Assembly: GCA_028023455.1 (NCBI GenBank)
Contig: JAQFVV010006238.1
Span: 8,605,349 to 8,669,348 of the forward strand
Source: Epiperipatus broadwayi
Lineage: Eukaryota; Onychophora; Udeonychophora; Euonychophora; Peripatidae
DNA: 64,000 nucleotides
Direction: 5' to 3'
In this document: positions 23,576 through 34,740 of the stretch, piece by piece
Layout: each line of letters opens with the position of its first letter
How positions within the stretch are numbered: position 1 is the stretch's first letter
The notes under the pieces: model-generated
Seen by the model: only the letters and a program-made list of their open reading frames with translations
Database searches by the model: none
Told to the model about the DNA's origin: nothing
Made by a program: the position numbers and the translations under genes

Positions 23576-24162
23576 TTACCCCAAATTCACAAATTGGCCA
23601 GACTAGCTAAAAAATAAACTAAAACACAACCAATGGTTTCTGCTACAAGCAAACTTCTCATGTGCAAAGAACTACAAAATAGGATATTTAAACTAAACAT
23701 TACTTACAATTCCACTACTTCACATATACCCTTAATATTAAAAAAACTTTTAAATAAGTTAATTTTTTCAGAATTTAATATTTTTACTAATAAATATTCT
23801 TTAATTCTTCTTTTTAGGTCATTTGGCTCACAGAAGACAACCGTAACTTCATAAAAATTAATAATGGCCTGTATCTTTTTCATGGATATATAAAGTAGAA
23901 CTAGGATATTTATTTCTAACTCTACTTTTATTCGTTCATTTAATCGCAATTACTCTGATTTATATATATGTAAATGTTTTTTAATATTATGGGTGGCATG
24001 GGATGTAAGTGGAATTGTGGGTAACGTTTATTTATTTATTTTTTAAAAAAGTGTTGTTATTTTGTAGTTCTTTACACTTGAGAAGTCTGCTTGTAGCAGT
24101 GAAACCCGTGTTTTAGTTTATTTTTTAGCTAGTATGTTTGAGTTGTGAATTTGAGGTAAGTT
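23576..24162. repeat. Long foldback element, arms of about 180-190 bp
   Basis: The left arm (23576-23755) and right arm (23970-24162) are diverged reverse complements. For example, AACTACAAAATAG at the left is mirrored by ATTTTGTAGTT at the right, and TAAAAAATAAACTAAAACAC by GTGTTTTAGTTTATTTTTTA. The overlapping frames on both strands are by-products of the palindrome. Each arm holds a GCTTGTAGCAG...GAAACC block resembling the stem II and GAAA part of a hammerhead. Confidence 0.75.
24075..24110 (+). ncRNA. Possible hammerhead relic in foldback arm
   Basis: ACTTGAGAAG, then TCTGCTTGTAGCAG (CTGC pairs with GCAG), then TGAAACC. If CTTGAGA descends from CTGATGA this is a dead hammerhead core. 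The mirrored left arm carries the same block without a better box. Confidence 0.2.
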
Positions 24163-25272
24163 TGATTATTTATTAATTTGTTTAGTTTTATGCTTGTAAT
24201 ATTTATATATATACGTGTGTATATGTTAGTAAATAGATATGCAGATAGATAAACAGACTGACAGATGTATATATCAAATGACAGTAAGATAGATATGTAT
24301 ATTAGGTGAGTAGGAAGTTAGATAAATGTAGAAGTCAGTCATACTTCGAATTATAGATAAAATGCTACTTCATTCATATGCCAACTGTGATTAGCTTTAT
24401 TTATTTTTAGTAGGAGTTGAAGTTATATAATCTAATTTGCTAGTTTTACGAACACAATGAGTGTTAACTTTGAATTTTCTATTTAAGCATAAAATCAACA
24501 AAAGGCCTTTTGTAAATCTTGTTATAGCAACGGAGTGTAATCACTGCTATATTGTCGACTCATCCATTGGGAATTCAAACCTTTCTTTTTAGACCCCGTA
24601 ATATACCTGCTAATACAACTTCAATGACTGTCTACTGCAATTTGCAAAATTTTATTACAGCTTTTTAATTTTGACTTTGTTTCACTAATTGGCTTTTTTT
24701 TGCTTCGCTAAACTGTAACTACTTAAATGGAATATATAGACAGTGATTCTTTTAACTTTATCAATATAACACGAAGAAAACAAAACAATCCTGTGTATAA
24801 ATAAGAATATCTGAAAATACAATAGTAGTCCAATCATCAATACCTAAAATTATATTTTGTTTGCAAGTTTGTCACTTTCTGTTTGTTATACAACTAGCAA
24901 CCTTTTATTTACTGTTCTTAATGGATGTCTATGAATGTGAGCTTTCATCAATTAGCTATTATTTTCAATAATCATTTGACAGTAAAACTACATTATTTGT
25001 TGTTTATCTAAAAGTTGAATGCATAACCAATATATTCAATATATATTTTTATGATATAAAATCTTTCCAATTCATTAACCAGTATCCTACATCATAGACT
25101 GTATATATATAGATTGCTAGAGAGTGGAGAATAAGGTATTCATATTGATTATATTTTGGGCATATTTCCAGCACTTAATCTTGAACAATAAAACTATTTG
25201 GTTAGTTCTTATAAGTCTAAACCTGAGTAATTCAATAGGTACCATATAATTTAGGGCTGTAATATTTACAAT
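24163..25272. other. AT-rich stretch, no gene seen
   Basis: A small GATA-like run lies near 24230-24310. No coding signal. Confidence 0.4.
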
Positions 25273-25307
25273 CCCAGATCCATTTTGGCCGCTTTCCATC
25301 AGTGAGG
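25273..25307 (-). ncRNA. Hammerhead relic related to family B
   Basis: The minus strand reads CCTCA, CTGATGG, AAAGCGGCCAAAATG, GATC, TGGG. CCTCA and the cleavage-side TGGG are shared with family B (CCTCA...GTC TGGGG), and stem I can pair CTCA with TGGG. The last A of the first box and the GAAA box are lost. Confidence 0.4.
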
Positions 25308-26184
25308 AGTTAGAATCTGATAGATGTCGCTAATGCATTTATGCATCTATCAATTTTTTTTTATTTCTTTATAATATTCATAATAGTCTGAAATTAAAAT
25401 AAACATAATATTTTGAACCCAAGTTGAGTATATTGCTTAATTATATAGATCAGACTTTATATCACTCTCTGCAATGTTTAGAGATCTCAATTTTTCTAGT
25501 CTTTGTTTAGAAAGTTCATAATTAATAATAGTATCACACATATTTCTCATTTAGTTACTCATATGTTCTTAAAAATATATCAATAAGCATTTTTTAAAGT
25601 CATGTGATAGTATTGATGACATGCCAAAGTGTAAAGTATCAATTTTTTATTTTTATCACCCAAGATTTTTATGTCTTATATTTATTAAAGTATTATCTTT
25701 TCCAGATTTTTCTTATATCAAATCACTGAAATGTAGCTGAGTGATACCAACAAGCATTATACTTTAATTCTGTCTTGTTTCATGGTCCGTAATCATATTC
25801 ATGATTAGATAAATAACTGTAATTGATTTATTTTACACAGAATGAATTAAAATTCTATTTACCCACCAAATCATCCTATATTATTAAATCTTACAGAAGA
25901 TTTAAAAAACAAAATAAAAATATAAACAAAAGAAACAGAAGAAAACAAAGTGAAATAAATGTTGACAATATAAAAATGGAAAAAAAAGTCCTCATAAATA
26001 ATATTAGAAAACAAATGATAAAATTCTGTACAGATTTTGAGATACTCTTTTAATGGTGTATTAGCACATTTTATATTCTACTAAATGAAATCCTATTCAG
26101 GAACTACATTTATATATTATTACTCACACAATAATTTTTAAAATGATGTTTTATATGATAATAATTGATTAGACAATTATACAT
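25308..26184. other. AT-rich stretch, no gene seen
   Basis: The 76-codon frame at 25823-26053 is lysine- and asparagine-rich and has no domain. It is probably chance. Confidence 0.35.
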
Positions 26185-26975
26185 ACAGGGGGTTACTCAA
26201 AAATAACTGGAATAATTCTCTGGAGGTGGAATGAATTGTTGTACATGATCCTGCCATTAAATGCTTCTTGAGAGTACCCACCCCTGAATCAATCTGCTGA
26301 TCACACTATTCAGTGAAGTCATTCTGTAGTGTGGTAATGTTTGTGTTAAATATGTATTGCTTATTTATTGATCTTTGTAATGGCTGAATAGTTAGAACAA
26401 TATAAAATTGTGTTCTCTGTTAGGGGCAACGGCAGAATAAACAGTTGTAGTGCTTGAACCAGTTTACAAGGAAGCTTCTCTGGAGAAAACATAAGTTTAC
26501 AAGTGGTTTAATAAAAGTACCAAATACACATAATCTCAAAAAAACATGATGATTAAAGTCCAATGTCAGGACAATGCTGATATTTTGGGGATGCAAAACC
26601 ATTGTTTATTCAAAAGATGTTTGCAATGACCAGACATTTAAAAACTACAAGTTCTGAAAAGTTTGCACATCTTTAATGGGGAGTGCAAACTTTACCATGA
26701 CAATTTACCAATGTACAAAGTCTTGACTGTGAAACAATTTTTTAATTAAATTCAGCATGACCCAGCTTTTCTATAAGACATAACTATAAGACATATTCAC
26801 TGGATACCACATTGTGTGACTTCTTTTTTTTCTTGTGAGTGATAAAATGCCTCAATTTTTTTTTGCAGACTTAGCACTGGAGAATTAAAAAATTAAGCAG
26901 GTATTAAAAAGGATAACTTTGCAAGAACTTCTGTATTATTCAAAAAGTGAAGAACAGATTTAGACTAATGCTTTA
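26185..26975 (+). mobile_element. mariner transposon relic, internally deleted
   Basis: The left end TACAGGGGGTTACTCAAAAA looks like a mariner terminal inverted repeat beside a TA target. A start codon at 26380 opens MAE-stop-LEQYKIVF, like the N-terminus of mariner transposases. Further on, SKSNVRTMLIF and LYHDNLPMYKVLTVKQFF (second catalytic Asp in HDN, codons at 26696-26704) are recognisable. The end resembles SITLQE...W. Several frameshifts and stops are present, and the coding part spans about 590 bp against about 1 kb in an intact mariner. A weak candidate right terminus (ATTCCAGTTAT) lies at 27322, after an unrelated LINE fragment. Confidence 0.75.
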
Positions 26976-27019
26976 CATTAAACTGATAGCATTTTAAGAG
27001 GTATTAAATTTGTATCATC

Positions 27020-27290
27020 ATTATCAACAACAGCTATTATCAGTCCACTGCAGGATGAAGGTCTCTCCAAGTTCAGTCCATCTTCTTTGATCTTCAGCTT
27101 CTCTTCTCCACCTCACACTGCACCTTTCTTATTTCATCCACACATCTCACATATGGTCTGTTTCAGGGTCTTTTACAATCTCTTGGAATCCAGTTTAAGA
27201 TTTCAATTGTCCATCTGTTATCATCTCTTCTAAAAATATGTCCAGCCCAACTCTATTCATATCCCCTATTCTTTTAATTTTTCATATAAG
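27020..27290 (-). mobile_element. LINE ORF2 C-terminal fragment (3' end)
   Basis: The minus strand translates, with stops, as SWAGHIFRRDDNRWT, IEILNWIPRDCKRP, RPYVR..DEIRKVQ, then SKKMD..WRDLHPAVD. This is the standard C-terminal end of many LINE polyproteins (GH..R.DD.RW ... RP..RW.D.I ... W). It is followed by a TGATGATA-type tail near 27020. A second copy lies at 42640-42860. It may be inserted within the mariner relic. Confidence 0.7.
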
Positions 27291-27339
27291 GTCCAGTAAT
27301 TTGTAATAAAAATTGTGTATATAATTCCAGTTATATTTC

Positions 27340-28151
27340 ACAAAAATAAAAAGACTAATGATTGGTTTTTTATCCAAGCTGCATGCAGAGTTATCTTTCA
27401 ATAGATTTGTGCATTAAATAGTGACTAGTTTGTCTATTTACCTAAAAAAGTTTAAGTTAAGCTACAACATCAAATGTGATAGTGTGTTTTATGCTAAAAT
27501 TCATAATAAAACTTTATGTTAACATTGATTTATGTTTTATAATAAAAACGCTGCTATCAAAACCTCTGAAATTGTTTGAACTATATGTGACAGTAAAACA
27601 ATAAATCATAAGGTATTATCAAGTCATTTACAATGTTTCTTGATGGAGAAAAAATATTGAAGATGATCTATGAAAGCACAAAATATATTGCTATTTTATA
27701 TCATAATTTTTGATCCAATCACAGTAGTGCCTTAAAACCTTTTTGTTGATAATATCTAAATCACATTACTATGTAGCATATGCATTAATTCAGAGAAAGA
27801 GTTTCAGATATCTTGAAGAGAGAGAGCTGTCCACTTTTTACTAGGACATACTGTATTTCCTCCACACCATTCACGTGCAGCTACCCTACAATATAATATA
27901 TAAAATAGAGAATTCTTGTTAGTTATATACTACCCACAAAAATGACACGACAAGATGTGGCAATGACATTTTGTATTAAGCATATTTAAATGGCACAAAG
28001 TGACTACAATATGAGGTCACATGATATTTTCAAACTTGTTTATTTATTTATACTAAAATTGCCAGCACACAAATGACTAACTTAATAATAAAGTCTTCCT
28101 ATGGCAGCCGATTTATATATGCTTCAAAAAGAAAACTTTATTGGGTCTAAG
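27340..28151. other. AT-rich stretch, no gene seen
   Basis: No element was recognised. Confidence 0.35.
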
Positions 28152-28555
28152 TAATTTTACAAGTTATGTAGATTATATTTGAATATTTGTAGATTACATT
28201 TGCATATTTGTTTACAAAGTACTTTTACAGTCATTTACAATTTTTACAAGTATTGAATAATTTTACATGTGTTTAAGTTACATTCATATTTTGGTTACAT
28301 GTTTGTTTTCCATCTGTTATTTTTGACATGATGTCATTAAGTTTTCTCTTTGTATTTGTTTCATTATAGTAGTTTTACAAGTTATATATATTACATTGGT
28401 GTATTTTCTTACAAAGTATTTTTAGAGACATTGATGATTTTACAAGTATTTGATAATTTTACATGTGTTTAGATTACATTATTCTTTTGGTTACATGTTT
28501 ATTTCCCTTCTGTTATTTTTTTAGTATGATGTGTCATGTTTTCTGTCTGTATTTC
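28152..28555. repeat. Tandem duplication of about 200 bp
   Basis: Unit 1 (28152-28350) and unit 2 (28371-28555) share, in order, TTTTACAAGTTAT, TTACAAAGTA, ATAATTTTACATGTGTTTA and TTTTGGTTACATGTTT. The two are clearly diverged. Confidence 0.75.
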
Positions 28556-28972
28556 TTTCCTTATTTTGATATTGTTCATTTGTGCTTTATTTGGTTGTGA
28601 TTCCTTAGTATGTTTTGCAGATTTTTGTTTGTTCTGATTCTAGTGTCTATGAAATTACATATATTCTCATAGCAACATGTATGTATTGTTGTTGTCCTTT
28701 GATTTAGTCAGTGTTTTTATTTTTTTTATGTCATTCTTGTCTTGTCTTTTTATAGTGTTGGTGAGATATCAATCAATGACCAAGTATCATTATACATATT
28801 TTGGCTTACTATAATTTTAACTGTGGTTATCTTGATTCTCATATACTTTAATGACATCAGAAATGGTTGTTTTTGTGTGCTGGCATGTAATTTGTGACAG
28901 CCCTTGATTATAGTTGTAACTTGCTTCTCCCTCTTTAGTGGTTGACTCAGAAGTTTTGTCTAGATCATCTAT

Positions 28973-29407
28973 ATGGTTTTCATGGTTAGAGTTTTCTATT
29001 TTGGCTTTTTTGTCTGTCTTTTCTTCTTTTTTGGTGGTCAGACAGAATGCATTCTTGTTTCAGGCATTGTTTCCTACACACAAATTGAAAAGGCAGTTGA
29101 AAAACAAGCAAACAATCCAAGCAAAATAAGAATGCCAACAACAAACACACAGCATAAAACAAAATTGCATGGTAATCATATAAGCAATCGAGACCAACAC
29201 CACAAACTAAAACACACACCTGCAACAACAACAAATATATCAACACATAGAACAGAGAGAAGCAGTGGATATACCAATCACATGGAGGAAAAAATGCTGA
29301 TTTATATATGTAGAAAATTTGGTATAGCTAAAAGCAGATTAAAGACACTATATTATACAGGAAAATTTAAGAAAATAATCCAATGGGCATTTAATCAAAA
29401 TAAATAA
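28973..29407 (+). other. Unidentified 144-codon open frame
   Basis: A stop-free stretch that is long for this AT-rich sequence. The N-terminal 25 residues are hydrophobic (FGFFVCLFFFFGG). The middle is Thr/Asn/His-rich, and the end is basic (KSRLKTLYY...KKIIQWAF). No family is recognised. A frame of 86 codons overlaps on the other strand with a Lys/Gln-rich end. Either could be a relic of a mobile-element protein. No start context, introns or homologous copy in the window supports a gene. Confidence 0.15.
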
Positions 29408-31801
29408 TCAAATGGTTTACTTTTTGGGTATTCACTTGAAGTTGAGCACCAGATGTGAAAGATCTGGTCACAATCCTTGAATACTGAGCTCCAGATTTGG
29501 CCAATTCACCACAATCTCAAACTAGGCAAAATAATATTTATTTATTTCATTAGTGAATGATACCAAAAAAAGTCTTTTGCAAACACTTTATTATTCATAT
29601 TTTTTCCCAAAAATATTTGCTTTCAACATTTCTTTTGTTTTAGTGTTATCGAAACAGTAAATGATCACATGGCTTTATTAAGACGTTTGAACACTAGAAT
29701 TGTCAGAACTGGCATCAATATGGTGACCTTATACTCAAGGCTCGGATATGAGTAGTTTAATGTAATGATAAAGTGTGATTCTGCAGAATAATACCTTCAA
29801 ATTAATTACAGTTCTGTCTTTTATGGTACTCAAACTTTTTATGACATCCTGAACAGTGAAAACTTGTGAATATTCAATTCTTATTGAAAATTGTGGAATG
29901 AATAAATGTTTTAATACCACCTTTTTATTCACTTTTTTCTTTATCAAACTAATAACGAACGCATTGAAATCGTATTAACAAGAAGTGGACCTAGTGAGTG
30001 GCTAAAGCTCATGTTAAAATATAAAGTTGGTTGTAAATATGTTAAAAAAGTATCGATTTCTGCAAAAACCAAGCTTTATAATAAATAAATAGAACAACAT
30101 ATACATAGCTAGGGTATTTTAGATTTTCTAAAATCACATTCAAAAGCTTTAAGTTCAGTGTGGGGAGGTACTAATAAGCAGCCATACATTTAAATAAACA
30201 GCCTTTAGTTCTAGAAACTTTATTGTCGTTTGTAAATTTACCTTTACTCAAATTTTGCAAATGACCAGTCTTTCAAAAGAAATGTTTAAATAATCTCGTC
30301 TTTTCAAATGGAAGCTTATGTTCTTTACTCTTGGCTAAATATATTTCTCAATCAAAAATGAGTTACTTGATGCAAACAAAATGAACTTTAAAAATAATTA
30401 AATGTCAAAGGAAATTAAATTTTAAAGGAAAGATTAAAATAATATTATCAATTTATGTTAAAATGTTACTAGAATTCAGGTAGAAAATGAAAGAGAATAT
30501 ATTGTAGGCGGTGGTGAGATTTAATCTTAGCATTTTTGCGGTTTTCAACCAGAACCATGAACTTTTAATTAAGTTAAATTAAAATTAAATATATACTTTT
30601 TTAAAAAAAATATTAGTTTAAAAAAATGTATGTTTCCAACATCCACGTAATTTACGTAATAATCTGTTTTCAACATACTTTTTTATACAGTTTATATCAG
30701 TTTTTATAAAATTAATTTATTCATTGTAAAATTGTTACAAAGTTGTGAAATAAGTTTTATGGTATTTTGTTTCAGCGATAAATAACTAAACATAGTGTAG
30801 GTTATTCACAGTTTGTTGTGAATACAATGTTATATACTTTTCATAGAGGAATAATATTTATCCCAATTCTTCCAAGCACTATAGTAATTAGGAACATAAA
30901 ATCCTTACAAAAATGTTTCCCATAATGCACTTATGAGAAGTTTGAATTTTTTTTTGTACAAACTTAATTAAGGCAATGCTATAAGAGAAGAAAAAAAGTT
31001 AGATATATTTTGGAATATCTGAAAAACTGTGAAAAATTTGTGATAAATACATTACAAAAGGTGTATCTGTTTTGTAAAGATTTAATTGAAACAATATAAA
31101 AAGAGGATGATAATTCTATAGTTACTTACTACAAGGTTATGTGATATTTATACAATCAGGTTGAACATAATACTATTAATTTGACTAATCTTTTTTTATT
31201 CAATTAATAAATTGATAAGTATCTTAAAACTATGAATCTACGATTTCCATGTTTAAGTCCTCTTCCCATTAAATGCCTCTTTAATATCACTTTACAGAAA
31301 AATAATGAAAAAGGAGACTTATTTCAGATGGTGAAGGACTTTAACTGCTGAGTGACCAATCATCAGGTTCACTTATCAGGTTTGTTATGAAGTACATATG
31401 CAGTAAATACTAAACATGTGTAGAAAAAATTCAATTCCTTTTAAAATTTGATGTAATACCAAACTTAAACTATAGAATTTTTTCTTCAGATAAATTTTGT
31501 ATGGGGGTTAGACCATGACTAAGTAAAAAAACAATCTTGTTTATAAGCAGAGAGTACTAGCTAAATTTTAATTTTGTTATATCTAAGGTAATCTCTCTCT
31601 TTTTAAGATCCACATGAAAGTTTTCAATTGCTAAAGCTTCTCCAACTCGACAACAAGCAATCAAAAAGAATAAATCCTTAATCTTATATTAGAATTTAGA
31701 AACTTTTGATTTGTGTACCTACAACATTGTTTGTCAATGGAGGACTTGGTTTTAAAGATGATGATATTATTTGATTTAATGTGGAAATCAATATATATAT
31801 A
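29408..31801. other. AT-rich stretch, no gene seen
   Basis: A 70-codon minus-strand frame at 29735-29947 has no domain. A (TA)n run at 31793-31803 leads into the family F array. Confidence 0.4.
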
Positions 31802-32520
31802 TATGAAAAACAAAAATGCAAGTTAAAAAAACTTGCTAACGCTTGTATTTATGTCCACAGATGGCGTTCTACCAAAAACACCGATCAAGCGTATGTTTTG
31901 TTTACATAAACGTCAGAGTAGTATTCACTATCTCTAACTATAATTCCACTTTCAGATCATGATTTCAAGCTATTTGCTATCATCAGTGAAAGACAGGAAT
32001 AAAGAAACTAGATCTAAACACAAACTCTGAGCGTTTATGAAACAATTTCTATTCAGCTTGCAAGCGTGAATTTTTTAGACACGTAATGTCTTCAAACTCA
32101 GCATAGCAAACCAGATAGCTATATGGGTCTGATCTCAGTTCAGCATCACCACATAGTAGAAGCCTCTGCAATCTATATCATTGCAAGAAAGACCTCAAAG
32201 GTACATTTATGAAAAACAAAAATGCAAGTTAAAAAAACTTGCTAACGCTTGTATTTATGTCCACAGATGGCGTTCTACCAAAAACACCGATCAAGCGTAT
32301 GTTTTGTTTACATAAACGTCAGAGTAGTATTCACTATCTCTAACTATAATTCCACTTTCAGATCATGATTTCAAGCTATTTGCTATCATTGCAAGAAAAA
32401 CCTCAAAGGTACATTTATGAAAAACAAAAATGCAAGCATCACCACATAGTAGAAGCCTCTGCAATCTATATCATTGCAAGAAAGACCTCAAAAGTACATT
32501 TATGAAAAACACTGAATCCT
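31802..32520. repeat. Family F ribozyme repeat array with nested duplications
   Basis: A 179-bp segment (31805-31983) recurs almost exactly at 32211-32389, offset 406 bp. A second segment of about 75 bp (CATCACCACATAGTAGAAGC to ATGAAAAAC, from 32142) recurs from 32438. The second long copy stops inside the ribozyme core. The segment carries features of family F: ATGAAAAACAAAAATGCAAG at the end, GTTTACATAAACG, and AGATCATGATTTCAAGCTA. The near-identity of the duplicated parts suggests a recent rearrangement. Confidence 0.85.
31949..31992 (-). ncRNA. Hammerhead ribozyme, family F, all core positions intact
   Basis: Minus strand, in order: stem I CTTTCA (31992-31987), CTGATGA (31986-31980), stem II TAGCAAATAGCTT with AGC pairing GCT, GAAA (31966-31963), a minimal stem III in TCATGA, the AUC cleavage triplet (cleavage between 31955 and 31954), then TGAAAG (31954-31949), which pairs perfectly with CTTTCA. 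Type I layout, with both ends in stem I. Stem II is short and has a T-T mismatch next to the core, so activity needs testing. The copy at 59.5 kb shows compensatory changes in stem I. Confidence 0.8.
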
Positions 32521-32700
32521 AAGATCTAGATGCAGTGCTCTCAGATCCAAGACTCCTCACTGACAAAGGCCATTAGCCAGAAACTAGTCTGGGGATATTG
32601 GATGAGTAGGCACTAGATGGGGATTTTATGCACAAGACTTCTGGCACCCATTGATTACTCTAGCTTGCTGTGTGTGGCAATATGTAGTGAGTTTAGCCTG
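32521..32700 (+). repeat. Family B ribozyme repeat, copy B1
   Basis: This copy directly follows the family F array. It shares GGATATTGGATGAGTAGGCA, GATTTTATGCACAA and CCATTGATTACTCTAGCTTG with the right and left arms of the foldback at 45.4-46.06 kb. Non-coding. Confidence 0.75.
32555..32594 (+). ncRNA. Hammerhead ribozyme, family B copy B1
   Basis: Stem I CCTCA (32555-32559) pairs with TGGGG (32590-32594), with one G-U wobble. The first box is CTGACAA (32560-32566), with G8 replaced by A. Stem II is A-GGC-CATTA-GCC-A, and GAAA is at 32580-32583. CTAGTC follows, giving a minimal stem III (A-U and C-G, loop TA) and a GUC cleavage triplet ending at 32589. The G8 change probably inactivates it. 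The stem II GGC/GCC covaries with AGC/GCT in the 45.8-kb copy. Confidence 0.7.
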
Positions 32701-33339
32701 TTTTAATTTTTAAAGATAATTTTAAAGCACATATGGTAAAGAATTCACATAATAAAATATATTTTAAGTGTAAAGTTAAATATTTTACAAAATTTACTAA
32801 AATTTTATATTTTTCTTAAGTGATACAATAATTAAAATAAAACTGTAAATCAGTCTTATTATTGATGCAGAGAAGTTAAACTTTGAAAAAGTCTGAAATG
32901 GCTAATAGAAAGTAAAGATGGCTATATGAATTTTGAAGCTGATATAGATTTAAAAACATCTAAACAAATAGAGAAAGTGCATTGTCTATTAATAATTAGA
33001 ATGTTATTAGTGTTTCTGGAAAGGGGGGAGGTGAAAAAATAATGTACAGAACAGGTTTGAATGTGATGAAATTATAATGCTTCACTATTCTTTTTATTTG
33101 AAAAAATAAAAATTTGGTATTGTAAGTTTTTATTATTTTTAATTTTTGGACAATGTGAATGAGTGAATATATGCAAATAAATATAAATTTAAATGGACTT
33201 CTTCAAATTATTAAAACCTATATTATTATTTTTTTAAATGTTGTTTAGATTATAATTTTAACTTAAAATATGGATACACATAAAAACACCTGCATTGTAT
33301 ATATATACATATAAATACAACAGTAATAAACTATTATAA
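32701..33339. other. AT-rich stretch, no gene seen
   Basis: No frame or repeat of note. Confidence 0.4.
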
Positions 33340-33610
33340 ATAGTTTTTCACTCTACAGAAGTACTTTCAGTTAATTCTTTAAACTGCCTTAACTGCTGTA
33401 AATTCAAATAACAAAACAGAAGCAAACATCATCTACCCAAATCCCATAAATCCCAAATTTTAATGTTAACAGCTTGTCTATTAATTAAATTCATTTTATT
33501 CCTATTTATTAAAATCACCTTCTTAACTTTTCTTTTATTATGGTTTTATTATTGATTGAAAGACTGTTTATAATAGTTTATTACTGTTATATTTATTATT
33601 TTTATTGTTA
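33340..33610 (+). repeat. Family D repeat, copy D2
   Basis: It contains AGAAGTACTTTCAGTTAATT, CAGAAGCAAACATCATC and TTAACAGCTTGTCTATTAAT. These are the reverse complements of blocks in D1 (14420-14690) and match D3 (61560-61790). The class is unknown. Confidence 0.55.
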
Positions 33611-34319
33611 ATAACATAGTTTTTTAATTAATGGATATTTTATTTGTATTATATATATATATTGTACCAAGATTGTAGTTGGCACATATATAAAATAATT
33701 TTATCTAAAAAAATTATTCAAATAATAAATCAACAAATCAATAAATAAGTTATAAAAATCTAAAAAGTTTCCTTATTAAACAAAATGCAGTTTGTTTTCA
33801 TAAATGTAAAACTAAAAGTCTAAGTGTTGTTGAAATAAAAGTTAAAAATAATTAATTAAAAGTGTGAAGGGGGTTCGCTTTAGAAATGTCAAATTAAAAG
33901 AAGTTGGTTTTCAAATAAGTAAAGAATTCCTTTTATTATTGTTGTTAGTTAAAGAAAATATTGTTCATGAAAGTTATAAGTGATTGATTAGAAAAAGGGA
34001 AAAAAATTAAAAGTTGATTTTCAAATTTAAAATATAAATCTCTTTTATTTAAGTCAAAGAAAAAAAAGTAATCTTAAAACTAAATAGGGAATGATCTTAA
34101 AATATATGTGAGCATAAATGATGAATGCTTGCTAATAAAATATATATGTGCAATGATAAACATTGCATAAATACGTGCATGGTAAAATAAAATAAAGGAA
34201 AACTATATTTAAAGAACACAACAATGGCTACTAATTAATTAAAAATATAAGACATGTTTGCATGGCTACTAATTAAATGATCTTCAAAAACACATAATCA
34301 AAAGATTATCAAAAAAATT
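33611..34319. other. AT-rich stretch, no gene seen
   Basis: A (TA)n run lies at 33650-33662. No gene. Confidence 0.4.
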
Positions 34320-34740
34320 TTGACAATAGATATTGCCGGAGGATATCAAAATGAAAACATGCGTCATGTATAAATAGCCAAATTTTTATCAGACATTTAG
34401 TGGAGTTAAATTGTATCAGAGTTCAGTTCAGTCAATTCAGTCAGTCCGTTCAGTTTATTATGAATCAATAAAGAATGCAGTGTTAAAACCATGGGAAACA
34501 TGTGGCTATCTCCAGCCTGAGTCCAGTAAACAGCAAAATCTGCCCTTGAAAATAATATCTGCTTAACAGCTTGAAGAATCTCCATCAATATCTAATTGTC
34601 TCCAAGTATAGTGCCAATGGATAATAATCAAACTCCTCAAGAAACGTCCTAACCGGTTAGAGATATCTCATTAGAAATATTTCCACAAAAGCAGCAAACA
34701 ACAAGAAGTACACATTCTAAAATCCTAGGTAAATAACACA
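34320..34740 (+). mobile_element. LTR-like segment (candidate solo LTR)
   Basis: A TATA box (GTATAAATAG, 34368-34377) is followed 100 bp later by a polyadenylation signal AATAAA (34467-34472). This is the promoter-to-poly(A) spacing seen in the R region of LTRs. The block is less AT-rich than its flanks and contains a run of CAGTTCAGT-like short repeats (34420-34458). I could not define its ends, and no second LTR is visible. It could instead be a random coincidence of motifs. Confidence 0.3.

Noticed and set aside
24530-24600. Possible third SINE head (AGCAACGGAGTGTAATCACT ... GGGAATTCAAACC)
   Set aside because: Only a weak B-box likeness, and no other copy found.
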